Notes: generated by a model from the sequence alone, not told the origin. 64,000 nt of DNA from Dermabacter hominis NBRC 106157 (GCF_001570785.1 NZ_BCSI01000001.1:310001-374000), one strand, 5' to 3'. Counted from the first letter of the stretch, positions 41,155 to 51,868 are shown. Translations and numbers: made by a program.

Positions 41155-42749
41155 CCGAAAACAGCCCTCAGGATCACGATGCCCACCGCGCCGATGGCAG
41201 CCGCCGCCGGAAGCGTAATGACCCAGGCGAGGGCAATCGGTTTCATGAGTTTCCAGTTCGCCGCCTTATTCACGAGACCAATGCCGAGAACTGCGCCGAT
41301 GAGGATATGAGTCGACGAGACCGGGATCCCCACCATCGATGCGCCCATGACCACGCCCGCGGCGGACAGCTCGGCGGCGAAACCTGAAGCGGGGTGCATT
41401 TTCGTGAGACCGGTGCCAACTGTCTGGATGACGTTGCGGCCGATGAACCACAGACCGCAGATCAAGCCCACGCCTGCACTGAGCATGAGGGCCGCGGGAA
41501 CCGTCGCGTCAGAAGAAATCGAGCCGCTCTTCAGTACGTCGAGGACCGCAGCGAACGGGCCAACCGCGTTCGCGATGTCATTCGAGCCGTGGCTGAAAGC
41601 GAACGCCGAGGCGGTAAACACCTGCATCCACGAGAACAGGAGGAAGGTCGAGCGCGAGAGGTCCTCGTTCTTAAGCGTCTTCGCGAAAATGAACACCGCC
41701 ATCCACACGGCCGCGCCTACCATCGCCATGATGAGGATGTTGCCCGCGCCGTTAATGTCAAGGTGCAGGTTCTTGAGGCCCTTGAAGAGGAGCATCGAGG
41801 AGATCACGATCGAACCGGCGGCTGCGAGGAGCGGCACCCACGTGTCGAGTGCGCGGTGGGCATTGACGTGCTCGGCGCGCTCCTCAATGTCGTGGAGTTC
41901 GCGGTAGTAATCCGAGTCGAGATCCTCAACGTCGTAGTTGGGGTCCGACTGAATCGTAGAGGCATCGCGCGCCATGGCGTTCGTGTAGGCGATCTGCTGG
42001 ATCTCCGTGAGGCGTTCGAAAGCTTTCTTGTGTTTTTCGCGGTGCGCAGCGCGGTCGATCTTGAGCTGGCGAAGCTGCGCGTCAGCTTCCTCGTTATACA
42101 CGAGGATGTAGCGCTTGATTGCGCTGAAAAGGACGTAGGCAACGAGCCCTCCGAGGATAGGGGAGACGACCCACGAGAGTGCAATCTTGCCGATCTCGCC
42201 CCACTGCACCATGTCGAAACCACCGGTGCCCGTGACAAGGCCGAGCGTCACGGCAGCGCCAACGATGCCACCGACGATTGAGTGGGTCGTGGAGACGGGC
42301 CAGCCCATCTTTGTCGCCACTAGCAGCCATAGTGCGGCGCCGAGGAGTGCCGACATCATGATGAAGGCGAAGTCGAGTGGTTGAACGGAGAAGGCATCGA
42401 GGTCGACGATGCCGCTGCGCACAGTTTCGGTCACATCGCCGCCAGCGATCACTGCGCCGCTCACTTCAAAGATGGCGGCGACCATGAGCGCCTGCTTCAT
42501 GCTGAGGGTGCCCGCGCCCACCGACGTGCCGAACGAGTTGGCGACATCGTTGCCGCCGATGTTGAACGCCATGAACAGGCCCACGACGATGGTCGTGATG
42601 AGGATGCCCCACGATCCAGTGCCGGTGTAGCCAAGCGCCCAGTAGATGCACAAGATGAGCGTGCCGAGTGTGAGGACACCGAACGCGAGGTGCCAATTGC
42701 GATCGGGGCCAAGGAACTGGCGCTTTGGTTCGAGGACGTCGTGAGACAT
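41151..42749 (-). CDS. pit: PiT-family inorganic phosphate transporter
   Basis: A 532-residue transporter with about 11-12 membrane segments. The PiT signatures are [20 protein letters not shown] near the N-terminus and [20 protein letters not shown] in the second half; [19 protein letters not shown] and [18 protein letters not shown] are the repeated motifs. It imports Pi, often as a metal-phosphate, with a proton. ATG 42749 is preferred because family members begin shortly before the first helix. It shares its 3' end with the GNAT gene. Upstream (42750-43126, 377 bases) is intergenic with a likely promoter and no gene. Confidence 0.92.
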   Translation of the reverse strand: MSHDVLEPKRQFLGPDRNWHLAFGVLTLGTLILCIYWALGYTGTGSWGILITTIVVGLFMAFNIGGNDVANSFGTSVGAGTLSMKQALMVAAIFEVSGAVIAGGDVTETVRSGIVDLDAFSVQPLDFAFIMMSALLGAALWLLVATKMGWPVSTTHSIVGGIVGAAVTLGLVTGTGGFDMVQWGEIGKIALSWVVSPILGGLVAYVLFSAIKRYILVYNEEADAQLRQLKIDRAAHREKHKKAFERLTEIQQIAYTNAMARDASTIQSDPNYDVEDLDSDYYRELHDIEERAEHVNAHRALDTWVPLLAAAGSIVISSMLLFKGLKNLHLDINGAGNILIMAMVGAAVWMAVFIFAKTLKNEDLSRSTFLLFSWMQVFTASAFAFSHGSNDIANAVGPFAAVLDVLKSGSISSDATVPAALMLSAGVGLICGLWFIGRNVIQTVGTGLTKMHPASGFAAELSAAGVVMGASMVGIPVSSTHILIGAVLGIGLVNKAANWKLMKPIALAWVITLPAAAAIGAVGIVILRAVFG

Positions 42750-43126
42750 GGGGAAAATCCTTCGAGGGTGAGGAGCGGACCGCATCATGATGCGCCGGCA
42801 GAGCAACTGAAAGGTTACGCGCACTTTGCCTTTGGGTGGATATTCCCAGTCTGTTGGCCATGACTTTCACAAAGTACGTGGGGTAGACGGCTGGATTCTG
42901 CGCGGGCGAAAGCCGAGGAAGGGACGATGGCGGCGAGGGGGCCGGGTTCTTCTCCTTCTCGGTTGTGCTGTTAGCCATCACGGTGCCTGTGCTGCATGAA
43001 ACTGCCATGAGGCGAAAATGAAGAAACCTTCATGTACTGGGAGCGCTAGGGTTAAACGGGCGCACGCCCGGCTGTTTCTGGTGCGGGGCCGTTCACATAC
43101 GAGACGCAGCGAAGAGAGAAGGATCC

Positions 43127-44362
43127 ATGCGAGACGAGCGGATGCGGGCTCTCGCAACCGCGGCACGAACCCTCGTGGGGTACGGCCACCTCACGTCGGA
43201 GGCAATCTCCGCGGTCGAATCCCTGAGCGCTCGACTCGGCTTGCCGGTACGGTGCATTGTTGAATGGAACCGCGTCGTCCTCGTCGATCTCGACGGTCGT
43301 GCGCACACGACCGTCCACGTGCGACCCGAGGCGATCAACATGGCGCGTGTTAACGCGACGCTACGAGCTATCGACTCGCTTCCGGCCAGTGGCGACATCG
43401 GTGATCGTGAACTCGCGCGGCTCAATTCTCGGCTCGACGAAGCGGCTTCGATTTCGCACGCCCCGCTATGGCTTTTCGTCCTCGCCTGTATCACCGGTGC
43501 GTGGGGTCTCGCTCTCATCTACGGTGCCCGCAGCCCGCTGTCGTACCTGTTGATCGCGCTAGCAGCGGGTGTTGGCGGTTGTATGAGGCGATGGCTCGGA
43601 GCCCACGGCATCGCCGTGCCGGGCCAGGCGCTTGCGGCTGCCTTGCTCGCGGGGATTCTTGGTGGGGTCGCCGACCACCTCGGTATCGCATCGGCAGCCC
43701 GGCTCGTCGCGGTGTGCCCCGCCATGATTCTTGTGCCGGGCCCGCACCTCATTAACGGCGCGCTCGACGTCACGGGAAAGAACGTCACGGTGGGGTGGCA
43801 TCGCCTCGTGTATGGCGGCATCATCCTCGCGGCGATCAGCGGCGGGCTCGTCGTGGGGCTGCTCCTCGTAGGGAGCGACCTTCCCGTCACTGCTGGTGCC
43901 CGTACGCCTTCGCTATGGGTTGATGCGCTCGCGGCAGCACTCGCTGCGATGGCCTTCAGCGTCTACTTCTCGATGCCGCTCACGCAGGCGGCGTGGCCCA
44001 TCCTCGTGGGAGGGCTCATCCATGCTGGACGTTGGATTCTCATGGTTGTGTGTGGCGTCAACGTCATCAACGGCGACCTCGCGGCGTGCATTGTCGCGGG
44101 GCTTGTGCTGAGCGCCGTTGCGCACCGCAAACGCCTGTCATTCGCAGGCGTGGGGTTCGCCGCGATCGTCGCGCTTGTGCCCGGCATCTACCTGTTCCGC
44201 GCCGTGGCGGGAATGGTGCAGCTGACGACACGGCCGAGCACGGTTGTCGTGGTTGGCATCGCGCAGGACTTCTCCACCGCCCTGCTGATTCTCGCCGCGA
44301 TGACGTTCGGGCTCATCCTCTCTCACGGCTTCATCACGAGGTGGCGCGCGGCCGTACGATAG
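43127..44362 (+). CDS. ThrE-family threonine/serine exporter
   Basis: A 411-residue protein of the ThrE family. The N-terminal domain (residues 1-110) includes LGLPVRCIVEWNRVVLVDLD; about ten membrane helices follow, with CPAMILVPGPHLINGALD and FSMPLTQAAWPILVGGLIHA as conserved loops. The fused ThrE and ThrE_2 halves give the normal length. It probably exports threonine and serine using the proton gradient. GAGAGAAGGATCC precedes ATG 43127. Confidence 0.9.
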   Translation: MRDERMRALATAARTLVGYGHLTSEAISAVESLSARLGLPVRCIVEWNRVVLVDLDGRAHTTVHVRPEAINMARVNATLRAIDSLPASGDIGDRELARLNSRLDEAASISHAPLWLFVLACITGAWGLALIYGARSPLSYLLIALAAGVGGCMRRWLGAHGIAVPGQALAAALLAGILGGVADHLGIASAARLVAVCPAMILVPGPHLINGALDVTGKNVTVGWHRLVYGGIILAAISGGLVVGLLLVGSDLPVTAGARTPSLWVDALAAALAAMAFSVYFSMPLTQAAWPILVGGLIHAGRWILMVVCGVNVINGDLAACIVAGLVLSAVAHRKRLSFAGVGFAAIVALVPGIYLFRAVAGMVQLTTRPSTVVVVGIAQDFSTALLILAAMTFGLILSHGFITRWRAAVR

Positions 44363-44371
44363 GGACGGTCG

Positions 44372-44992
44372 CTAGCCCTCGACCTTGCGCTTTGCCTCGC
44401 GCAAAAGCGCTGCGTACTCGTCCGCGCTCAGCGACACTTCCGGCATGTTGCGCAGCCCGTATCGGGCCTTGCCGTCGGCGTCGTGCTCGAACTTCCACGC
44501 GAGGGGAAAGCCCGCACGGGCAGCCTTGCGGCGCGGCCAGGCGAGGACACCGGGGATGACGCGTTCACTCTTGAGTCCGAGCGCGGCCACAATTTCCGAC
44601 GCTCCGAGCGTGTTCGGCGCAGCGTCCATGAAAAGCGTGAAAATGTCGCGCTCGTTTCGTTTGAGGGAGCGCCACCACTCGACGGCGCAGTCGAGAAGGT
44701 CGTGATCGCTTGAGGTGGGCGCAGCGGCAGCGGCGCTGCGGCGCGGGCTTTCCGGTTCACGGGTTGTGCGGTCCGACGCCGGTTGCGCCTCATCTTTGCC
44801 TCGGTTGACGTCGCGCTCGCCGCCGGGGCGAGTTTCCGCGGGGCCCCGGCCTTCCGTCGCGGGCCCCTCGTGCGCGTTGTCGTTCGCTTTGGGCTGGGCG
44901 GTCTCGCTCCCCGCGAGCCACGTACCAAAACGCGTGTAGAAATCGGCGAGCCGATCTTCGGGGACGAGAACTTTCACCTCATGCATGACCAT
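44372..44992 (-). CDS. Conserved actinobacterial hypothetical (DUF6416-like)
   Basis: A 206-residue protein. An N-terminal EVKVLVPEDRLADFYTRFGTW is followed by a charged low-complexity linker (PRRSAAAAAPTSSDHD) and a C-terminal domain with ERDIFTLFMDAAPNTLGASE and ERVIPGVLAWPRRKAARAG. The order matches actinobacterial DUF6416 proteins, whose C-terminal part resembles a winged helix. Two in-frame starts lie close together (44992 and 44986). Function unknown. Confidence 0.7.
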   Translation of the reverse strand: MVMHEVKVLVPEDRLADFYTRFGTWLAGSETAQPKANDNAHEGPATEGRGPAETRPGGERDVNRGKDEAQPASDRTTREPESPRRSAAAAAPTSSDHDLLDCAVEWWRSLKRNERDIFTLFMDAAPNTLGASEIVAALGLKSERVIPGVLAWPRRKAARAGFPLAWKFEHDADGKARYGLRNMPEVSLSADEYAALLREAKRKVEG

Positions 44993-45045
44993 AGGGCAAT
45001 TCTAGGCTGCCCCGAACGGCGCCGTGCCTTTTCGCTGCCGTGTCC

Positions 45046-47673
45046 CTATGCGCGTGGCGCCGCGTTTTTGGGAGCCACCACCCGGTCGAGAACGGCGAGC
45101 AGTGCAGGAAGGATCCCCACGATCAGGATGATGGCCGCAAACGCCCCGATCGCGATGGTTCGACAGATCTGGGCGACCGTCGGATTTGAGAACAGAGAAC
45201 CGATCACGCCTGTCACCAGCACCATGATGAGGCCCGAGGTGAGGATCGTGTGAATCGAACCGTCGTAGGCGCGCGCAAGCGAATCTCGCACCCCGTGTTC
45301 CTGCCGTGCCTCCCGGTAATACGTCGTGAGGACGATCGCGTAATCGATCGTGGCTCCCATCAAAATGCACTGCACGATGAGCATCGCGAGGTAGTACATG
45401 CTGTATCCCTGGAGCCCGACGGTGCTCACCGTAATAAAGACGCCTACCTGCACAAGCAGCACAAGAATCGCAGGCACGGCGATCGAGCGGAACGTGAGCG
45501 CCACAATGATGAATATTGCGGCCGCCGTGAAAAGTGTGATCTTCACATTTTCCGCGCCGAATCCCTCGCGCATTTCGTACACCATGGCTGAATCTCCCAC
45601 GAAGAAATGCTCACCGGGCACCTTGGCGTCTGCGAGATCGACGAGATTCTCGACGAACGCGAGTGTTTCCGGGCTTTCCTTCGGGTAGTCAGTACGGATA
45701 ATCAAGCGCGAGAACTCGGTTCCCACGAACCGCGTGCGAACATCAGCGATGTCTGCGGCGGCGCTCTCGAGTTGAGAAACCTGCTCAGTGCTCAACTGCC
45801 CCTCAAATCGCCCGTCCTGCCCGGAGTTTTCGAGCATGAAGTGCACGAGGTCATCAAGTGACATCGTCCAGGACGGATCCGATTCATGAAGCGCGCGGTG
45901 CAGCAAGAAGAGCTGAGTGAGATCCTCCTCGTTGAGAGGGGCCGCGTCGCTCGCGTCGCCTGAATGATCGCCCTCGCTCCCGCGCTCCTTCATGCCTTTT
46001 AGCGCCGACGCTAGCTGCTTCGGGGTGAACTCCCGGCCCCGAACGTCACCGGGTACCTGACCTGAATCGAGTGCGCGCTCGAGAGCGTCGACTCCGTCAA
46101 ACCGGCCGGCGCCGCCCGGGGTGAAAGACCCGAGTTCCCCCTTCTGGCTGAGGTCTTCAGCCTCGCGAGCGGCAGTCACGAATTCTCGTAGCGTCATGGT
46201 TCCCGCCTGACCGTCGTGGTAGGCGAAATACACCATCGAAAGGGCCGTGTCGTTGAGAGCCAAGGAATCGTCGGACCCGTCCTTGTTCCCAATCGCGTTC
46301 CCAGAGTCGTGCGAGCCCTCAAATTCCTCCAGGGTGCTTCTCATCTCGCCCTTCGTGAGCGGTTCCCCGACGGTCGTGGGGTAACCCATCACGCTGATCG
46401 CGTGCGGATCGCGCTTCGCAGCATCGGCAATCTCATGAATGTGCTCAGAATTCGAATTGAGATAGACGAGCACGATGTCGTTAGCGGGGGCGAAATGCTC
46501 GGCGACCCGGTCGGGGGTCGAAAGCGTGTACGCCGTCTCCGTACGGGATTGGAGGAACGCGGATCCCGCAAGGACAGCGACGAACACAGCGAGCACGACC
46601 CACCGTGCAGCGTGCTCGAGCCGAGCGAGCATGCCCAGGCGGGGGTGGAGGAATGGTTTTGGGGTGCGCGCTATCAAGGCGTCGCACATGACAAGGAGCG
46701 CGGGAAGGACTGTGAAAACGGTCAGCATCGAGATCGCCACGCCCTTGGCAAGGACGATGCCAAGGTCGGCGCCAACCTTGAAGCTCATGAAGATGAGCAT
46801 GAGAAGGCCGACGATGGTCGTGATCGATGCCGAGGCGATTGCGCTGAAGGCCTTGGGCAGGGCTCGGCGCATGGCGATTGCGCTCGCATCTGCTACGGAG
46901 TCCACACCGCGGCTTTTCTGCGCGGCGCGTTCTTGCCGATACCGATTGGCGAGGATGATCGAGTAATCCATCGACAAGACGAGCTGGAGGATCGCGGCAA
47001 TCGAAAACGTCACTTCGGCGATTTCGCCAAGAAAGACGTTGGATCCCATGTTGAGCAGCACGGCGATGCCGATCGTCGCGAGATAGAGCAGGGGCTCGAT
47101 CCACGACGCACTCATCGCGATAAGGATCGCGGCGAGTAGAGCCACGGCTATGGCCGCGATCCATAGGGGAAGCTCGCCGCTCGTCGAGGGATTATCGCTC
47201 GTGAAGGCGAGGGGGTGTCCGTTCAGGCCGGACTCGCTCAATGCGGAGAGGTGCTCTGCAAGGGACGTCGCAGCCGGGTCTGCGTAGTCGGATTCGGAGG
47301 AGACGACGAAGAGCGTGTGGTCACCGTTGATGTATCGGGCTGGGTCGCCATCAGCAGGAGTGGCATTGGTTGACGATGTGACGTGGTGAACCCCATTGAG
47401 CTTCTCGAGGGCAGCGAGGGCCTCTTTGCGCTCCGAGTCGTCAGCGAGTCCATCCACCATGACCCGAAACGTCGAAAGTTCGGGGTCATCGAACTGATCT
47501 GTGAGGACTTCGGTTCCGGCGCGCATCGGTGATGCGGACGGCAGATACTTCGCCATATCGGCATTCACGCCGACGAAAGGAATCAACGCGCCAAAGAACA
47601 CCGCGCACAATGCCGCAAGGGCGACGATGAGGTGCCGCGCACGCACGATGAGAGACGCGCAATAATCAAGCAT
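45046..47673 (-). CDS. MMPL-family RND transporter
   Basis: An 875-residue two-half transporter. Each half has a single N-terminal helix, a large outer domain and a cluster of helices; the first cluster has FSIAAILQLVLSMDYSIILA, the second QCILMGATIDYAIVLTTYYR, both with the conserved Asp-Tyr pair of the proton pathway. The outer loop of the second half (residues ~390-660) is long and acidic (NEEDLTQLFLLHRALHE). Members export lipids or small molecules. ATG 47673 is chosen because the first helix begins soon after. Substrate unknown. Confidence 0.87.
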   Translation of the reverse strand: MLDYCASLIVRARHLIVALAALCAVFFGALIPFVGVNADMAKYLPSASPMRAGTEVLTDQFDDPELSTFRVMVDGLADDSERKEALAALEKLNGVHHVTSSTNATPADGDPARYINGDHTLFVVSSESDYADPAATSLAEHLSALSESGLNGHPLAFTSDNPSTSGELPLWIAAIAVALLAAILIAMSASWIEPLLYLATIGIAVLLNMGSNVFLGEIAEVTFSIAAILQLVLSMDYSIILANRYRQERAAQKSRGVDSVADASAIAMRRALPKAFSAIASASITTIVGLLMLIFMSFKVGADLGIVLAKGVAISMLTVFTVLPALLVMCDALIARTPKPFLHPRLGMLARLEHAARWVVLAVFVAVLAGSAFLQSRTETAYTLSTPDRVAEHFAPANDIVLVYLNSNSEHIHEIADAAKRDPHAISVMGYPTTVGEPLTKGEMRSTLEEFEGSHDSGNAIGNKDGSDDSLALNDTALSMVYFAYHDGQAGTMTLREFVTAAREAEDLSQKGELGSFTPGGAGRFDGVDALERALDSGQVPGDVRGREFTPKQLASALKGMKERGSEGDHSGDASDAAPLNEEDLTQLFLLHRALHESDPSWTMSLDDLVHFMLENSGQDGRFEGQLSTEQVSQLESAAADIADVRTRFVGTEFSRLIIRTDYPKESPETLAFVENLVDLADAKVPGEHFFVGDSAMVYEMREGFGAENVKITLFTAAAIFIIVALTFRSIAVPAILVLLVQVGVFITVSTVGLQGYSMYYLAMLIVQCILMGATIDYAIVLTTYYREARQEHGVRDSLARAYDGSIHTILTSGLIMVLVTGVIGSLFSNPTVAQICRTIAIGAFAAIILIVGILPALLAVLDRVVAPKNAAPRA

Positions 47674-47902
47674 CGCGGCTCCTGCTGTCTTCACATGCGA
47701 GGTGCCTACCACAAGGGCGGGCGGCTGTATCGAAGTCGTTACTAGTGTACGCACCCGGAAGCAGCGTTTCGAAGACGCGGATTTTCGCCCCTAGAATGGA
47801 GCCACGACCGGTTGGCCCCGAGGGTCCGACGGGGGAGAAGACAACGAACACACCACCGGAACAACCGGTGCGATCCGGAAATGCCGGGGAAACGAGGACG
47901 CC

Positions 47903-48415
47903 GTGACAGGGGCCTACCACGCCGATTCAAGCGATCTGCAGGTGAAGGAGGTCCTCACGTGGGAGACCTTCGGCACCGCGAGCCGTGAACTTGCACAAAC
48001 CATCATTGATTCGGACTTCGAGCCCGAGATCATCATCGCCGTTGCGCGCGGAGGCCTGCTCCCGGCGGGGTCCCTCGCTTATGCTCTGGGACTCAAACTT
48101 GCCGACGCTATCAACGTCGAGTTTTACACCGACGTTCACGAGACCCTTCCCGATCCGGTCCTTCTCGCGCCGCTGCTTGACACCGAGGCTATTGAAGGCA
48201 AGCGCCTGCTCGTCGTCGACGATGTTGCCGATTCCGGCCGCACTCTCGCGCTTGTCCTTGAGCTTCTCGAGGCTCAAGGCGCCGAGGCGCGCTCCGCGGT
48301 CCTGTACTCGAAACCGACGTCGGTCGTCGAGCCCCATTTCGTCTGGAAACACACCGCCGACTGGATCGTGTTCCCCTGGTCGGCTGAACCGCCTGTCACC
48401 CCCACGGAAAAGTAA
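47903..48415 (+). CDS. Phosphoribosyltransferase
   Basis: A 170-residue type I phosphoribosyltransferase. IIAVARGGLLPAGSLAYALG is the PRPP-binding side loop and KRLLVVDDVADSGRTLALVL the diagnostic PRPP motif. Sequence and length resemble xanthine or hypoxanthine phosphoribosyltransferases used in purine salvage; the exact base is not certain. It starts with GTG 47903. It is divergent from the MMPL gene and convergent with the DUF808 gene. Confidence 0.87.
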   Translation: MTGAYHADSSDLQVKEVLTWETFGTASRELAQTIIDSDFEPEIIIAVARGGLLPAGSLAYALGLKLADAINVEFYTDVHETLPDPVLLAPLLDTEAIEGKRLLVVDDVADSGRTLALVLELLEAQGAEARSAVLYSKPTSVVEPHFVWKHTADWIVFPWSAEPPVTPTEK

Positions 48416-48434
48416 GCGGCCGGCCCCGCTGGCG

Positions 48435-49370
48435 CTAGTGGGCCTTCTTCCCCCATGGGGTCAGTGCCCACACGCCGGCCCCGCTGGCGCCCCACGCGAG
48501 CCCGAATACCAGGGCGCACAGCGTATCGACGAGCCAGGCGAGCACGCCGCCCACGCCTGCGATCCCCTCGACGCCCTCGGCGAGGTGGTGCACGAGGCCG
48601 TACGGTGCGTGCAGTCCGAGCTCATCGAGGCCTGTGAGCATGATGTGACCGCCAACCCACAGCATGGCGAACATTCCGACGTAGCTGATGATGGTCATGA
48701 CGACCGGCATTGCCCGCACAAGCCATGCGCCGAACGTCTTCGCGGCGCCTGAATCCCGTTTCGTGAGCGCGAGCCCAACGTCGTCCATCTTGACGAGAAG
48801 ACCCACGACCCCGTAAACGGCGAGCGTGATGACAATCGCGACGACCACGAGGATGAGGGCGCGATCTACGAGGGGCTGGTCAGCGACCTCGTTGAGCGAG
48901 ATCACCATAATTTCTGCGGAGAGAATGAAATCGGTGCGCACGGCCCCTGATACAACCTTCTTTTCCGCATCCTCTCCCTGCACAACGGCGGGCTCGGCAT
49001 CGTTCGCTTCCTTGTTGCCGGTGACAAGCTCCCAAATCTTATGGGCGCCCTCGAAGCACAAATAGGTGCCTCCCAGCATGAGTAGCGGCGTGAGGACCCA
49101 CGGCGCAAACTGCGAAAGAAGGAGCGCGAACACGAGGATGATGGCCTTGTTGAGCAAGGACCCCTTCGTGATTTTCCAAATGATCGGCAGCTCCCGCTTG
49201 GGGTTGACTCCGCGCACATATTGCGGAGCTACGGCGGCGTCGTCAACGACGACCCCCGCTGCCTTTGCGCTGACCTTCATGGACGCGGCGGCAACATCGT
49301 CCGCATTGGCCGCGGCCATGCGCGCGAGGGCGGCGATATCGTCGAGCAGTGCGGCAAAGCCAATGGCCAT
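48435..49370 (-). CDS. DUF808 (YedI)-family inner membrane protein
   Basis: A 311-residue membrane protein. MAIGFAALLDDIAALARMAA and AVAPQYVRGVNPKRELPIIW are the DUF808 hallmarks; GGTYLCFEGAHKIWELVTGN and MLWVGGHIMLTGLDELGLHA mark the later helices, with about six membrane segments. Length matches E. coli YedI. Function unknown. It is convergent with the phosphoribosyltransferase. Confidence 0.9.
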   Translation of the reverse strand: MAIGFAALLDDIAALARMAAANADDVAAASMKVSAKAAGVVVDDAAVAPQYVRGVNPKRELPIIWKITKGSLLNKAIILVFALLLSQFAPWVLTPLLMLGGTYLCFEGAHKIWELVTGNKEANDAEPAVVQGEDAEKKVVSGAVRTDFILSAEIMVISLNEVADQPLVDRALILVVVAIVITLAVYGVVGLLVKMDDVGLALTKRDSGAAKTFGAWLVRAMPVVMTIISYVGMFAMLWVGGHIMLTGLDELGLHAPYGLVHHLAEGVEGIAGVGGVLAWLVDTLCALVFGLAWGASGAGVWALTPWGKKAH

Positions 49371-49556
49371 AAGGAAAAACCTTCCGATGTGCGCGTCTAG
49401 AGCACTCCCATTTTATGGGTATCCGCGCGGTGAATCCCGCCACCACAACTTGGAGGAGGCCCGCGTCTTTTTCTAGAGTATTGGGCGCTGCGCGGGTCAA
49501 CATCCGTGAGCCCAGGCACCTGACGTGTCTGCCGCATAACGATGAAGGAGTGTGCC

Positions 49557-50816
49557 GTGTCGGCTGTTCCTCCTACCGTGACAGGCTCGATTCCCGCGAT
49601 TAACCCGGAGGTCGATCCGTCAGCCCTCCCCGAGGCAGCACCGAACAGCGAACCGGAGAGCTCGAATTGGATCGCGGTGGTCGCGCTGGCTCTCGGGATC
49701 TTCACGCTTATCACCATCGAAGAGCTTCCCATCGGCGTGCTCACGCTTATCTCCAACGACCTCGGTGTGAGCCGAGGAACCGTCGGACTCGCCGTGACAC
49801 TTCCCGGCGTGATCGCGGGCGTTGTGGCCCTACTCGTGCCGAGCGTGACTCGCCCCTTGAACCGTAAGACCGTGCTGCTACTCGCTCTTCTCTCGGTGGT
49901 CGTGAGTTGCACGATCTCCTTCTTCTCCACCTCGTGGCCGCTCTTTCTTGCCTCGCGCATTTTCACCGGGATTGCGATTGGGATGAACTGGCCCGTGCTT
50001 CCGCTCGTCGCGATTGGCCAGGTGAAAAAAGAGGACCGCACGACTGCGCTGACCATTGCGTTTGCCGGGAACGGGAGCGCGCTCGTGCTTGGACTGCCTC
50101 TCGCAACGTGGCTCGGAACGATGCTCGGGTGGCGCGGCGCGTTCGCTGCCACGGGTATTCTCGCCCTCGTCGTGGGGCTCATGATGGTCGCAATGGTCAG
50201 GCCCGTGCAGTCGGCCGTGGTGGAAACCGTGCGCTCGACCCTCGGCGCTGTGAAGATCCGCGGCGTGCGCTACGCATTTGTGCTGACGCTCATTATCGTG
50301 ACGGGCCAGTTCGTCTCCTACAGCTACGTGAGTCCGATCCTTCAAGACTTTGGCCACGTCGATCTCGAAAAGATCAGCATGTACCTGCTGCTTTACGGGG
50401 CGCTAGGCCTCATCGGGAACTTCGCCGCAGGTCCGCTCATCAAACGCTCTGCTGCCGTGGCGGTTCTTGTCCTTGCGGTGGGTACGGCGCTTTCGCTGGC
50501 GCTGGTCGCGACCGTAATGTCCGCCCCCGTCAATGCTCTCGTCATCATCGCTGTGTGGGGCTTTTTTGGCGGCATGGCCTCGGTGTCGATTCAGTCGCTC
50601 GTCAACGCTGAGGCGGGGGAGCGCGTTGAGGCGGGCACTGCCCTCAATAGCGCGGCATTCAACATCTCGATCGGTGGGGGCGCGATCATTGGCGGCCTGA
50701 TCGTGGATAGCGCCGGGCTTCGCGCGGCGGTCTGGGTGTCGACGGCTGCCGTTGCCCTCGGTGCCCTCATCGTGACGCGGTTCATCACACTCACGCATAG
50801 GCGAGCCTCGAGGTGA
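49557..50816 (+). CDS. MFS transporter (DHA1-type efflux, Cmx/PbuE-like)
   Basis: A 419-residue facilitator with 12 membrane helices. The N-terminal part has FTLITIEELPIGVLTLISND and the first cytoplasmic loop after RGTVGLAVTLPGVIAGVV; helix 5 has LGLPLATWLGTMLGWRGAFA, the drug-proton antiporter motif C region. The pattern is that of sugar-efflux or purine and chloramphenicol exporters. GTG 49557 is used as the start because AAGGAG lies 7 bases upstream. The 40 bases to the PPK2 gene are short, but its own start lies near a new RBS. Confidence 0.85.
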   Translation: MSAVPPTVTGSIPAINPEVDPSALPEAAPNSEPESSNWIAVVALALGIFTLITIEELPIGVLTLISNDLGVSRGTVGLAVTLPGVIAGVVALLVPSVTRPLNRKTVLLLALLSVVVSCTISFFSTSWPLFLASRIFTGIAIGMNWPVLPLVAIGQVKKEDRTTALTIAFAGNGSALVLGLPLATWLGTMLGWRGAFAATGILALVVGLMMVAMVRPVQSAVVETVRSTLGAVKIRGVRYAFVLTLIIVTGQFVSYSYVSPILQDFGHVDLEKISMYLLLYGALGLIGNFAAGPLIKRSAAVAVLVLAVGTALSLALVATVMSAPVNALVIIAVWGFFGGMASVSIQSLVNAEAGERVEAGTALNSAAFNISIGGGAIIGGLIVDSAGLRAAVWVSTAAVALGALIVTRFITLTHRRASR

Positions 50817-50860
50817 GCGTGAGTCAGGGAGGGCCCCTCGCCGCTTCCTAAACTGGAGGC

Positions 50861-51868
50861 ATGGCCAAGAAGGACAAGAAGAGCAAGAAGAACACTGAGG
50901 GCGCTCAGACGCCCGTGCGTGAACAGCGCGAACAGATCGTTCTCGATCAGGCGAAGAAACACCTAAAGGTGAGTGATGCTGCGCTCGACATCGTCGAGGA
51001 CGGCACCTATGTCGACGCGCGCCCACGCGGGCACGAGCTCCCGCTCGACCTCGAGGGCTTCACTTCCGTGCGCGACCTCTCGACGAAGGCGCGGCTCGAG
51101 TTTGGCGGCGACAAGCAGGACGGCAAAGCAATCCTCGCCGCCCGCAGCGCGTACCTCAGTGAGCTCCAGGAGAGACTGTGGGCTGAGCATCGTGGTGAGG
51201 ACAATGGCCGCCGCGTTCTTCTCGTGATCCAGGGCATGGACACGGCCGGCAAGGGCGGGATTGTGCGTCACGTGGTGGGCGCTGTTGACCCGCAGGGCGT
51301 GCGGATCAAGGGCTTCAAGGCTCCGACGGCGACGGAGAAGAATCGCCACTTCCTGTGGCGTATTCGCCGAGCGCTTCCCGAGCCGGGCTTCGTCGGCGTG
51401 TTCGATCGATCGCACTACGAGGACGTGCTCATCCACCGCGTCCACGGGTGGGCAGACGACAAGACTCTCGCGAAGCGCTACAGCGACATTAACCGTTTCG
51501 AGAAGCAGCTTGTGGAGGAGCGCGGCTACGAGGTCGTGAAGGTCATGCTTCACATTTCTAAGGAGGAGCAGTGGGAGAGGCTCTACGAGCGTCTCGAACG
51601 CGAAGATAAGCACTGGAAGTTCAACATGGGCGACCTCGACGAACGTGAGCATTGGGATGCATACATGGATGCGTACGACGCTGCGATCCGCGAGACGCAC
51701 AAGGCGTGGGCTCCGTGGCACGTCGTTCCCGCGGATCGAAAGTGGTACGCGCGGCTGGCTGTTCAGCAGCTTCTGACCGATGCGCTCGAACGCATCGCCC
51801 CCGCTTATCCGAAAGCTGACTTTGATGTGAAGAAGGCCATTGAGCGAATGAAAGCGGAGAAGGCGTAG
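50861..51868 (+). CDS. ppk2: Polyphosphate kinase 2 (PPK2)
   Basis: A 335-residue PPK2. The P-loop-like LLVIQGMDTAGKGGIVRHVV and the lid VGVFDRSHYEDVLIHRVHGW are diagnostic, and EREDKHWKFNMGDLDEREHW closes the core. A basic, unstructured tail opens the protein (AKKDKKSKKN). It transfers phosphate between polyphosphate and nucleotides; single-domain PPK2 class I enzymes mostly make NTPs from NDPs. Role: energy and phosphate balance, along with PiT upstream. Confidence 0.93.
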   Translation: MAKKDKKSKKNTEGAQTPVREQREQIVLDQAKKHLKVSDAALDIVEDGTYVDARPRGHELPLDLEGFTSVRDLSTKARLEFGGDKQDGKAILAARSAYLSELQERLWAEHRGEDNGRRVLLVIQGMDTAGKGGIVRHVVGAVDPQGVRIKGFKAPTATEKNRHFLWRIRRALPEPGFVGVFDRSHYEDVLIHRVHGWADDKTLAKRYSDINRFEKQLVEERGYEVVKVMLHISKEEQWERLYERLEREDKHWKFNMGDLDEREHWDAYMDAYDAAIRETHKAWAPWHVVPADRKWYARLAVQQLLTDALERIAPAYPKADFDVKKAIERMKAEKA

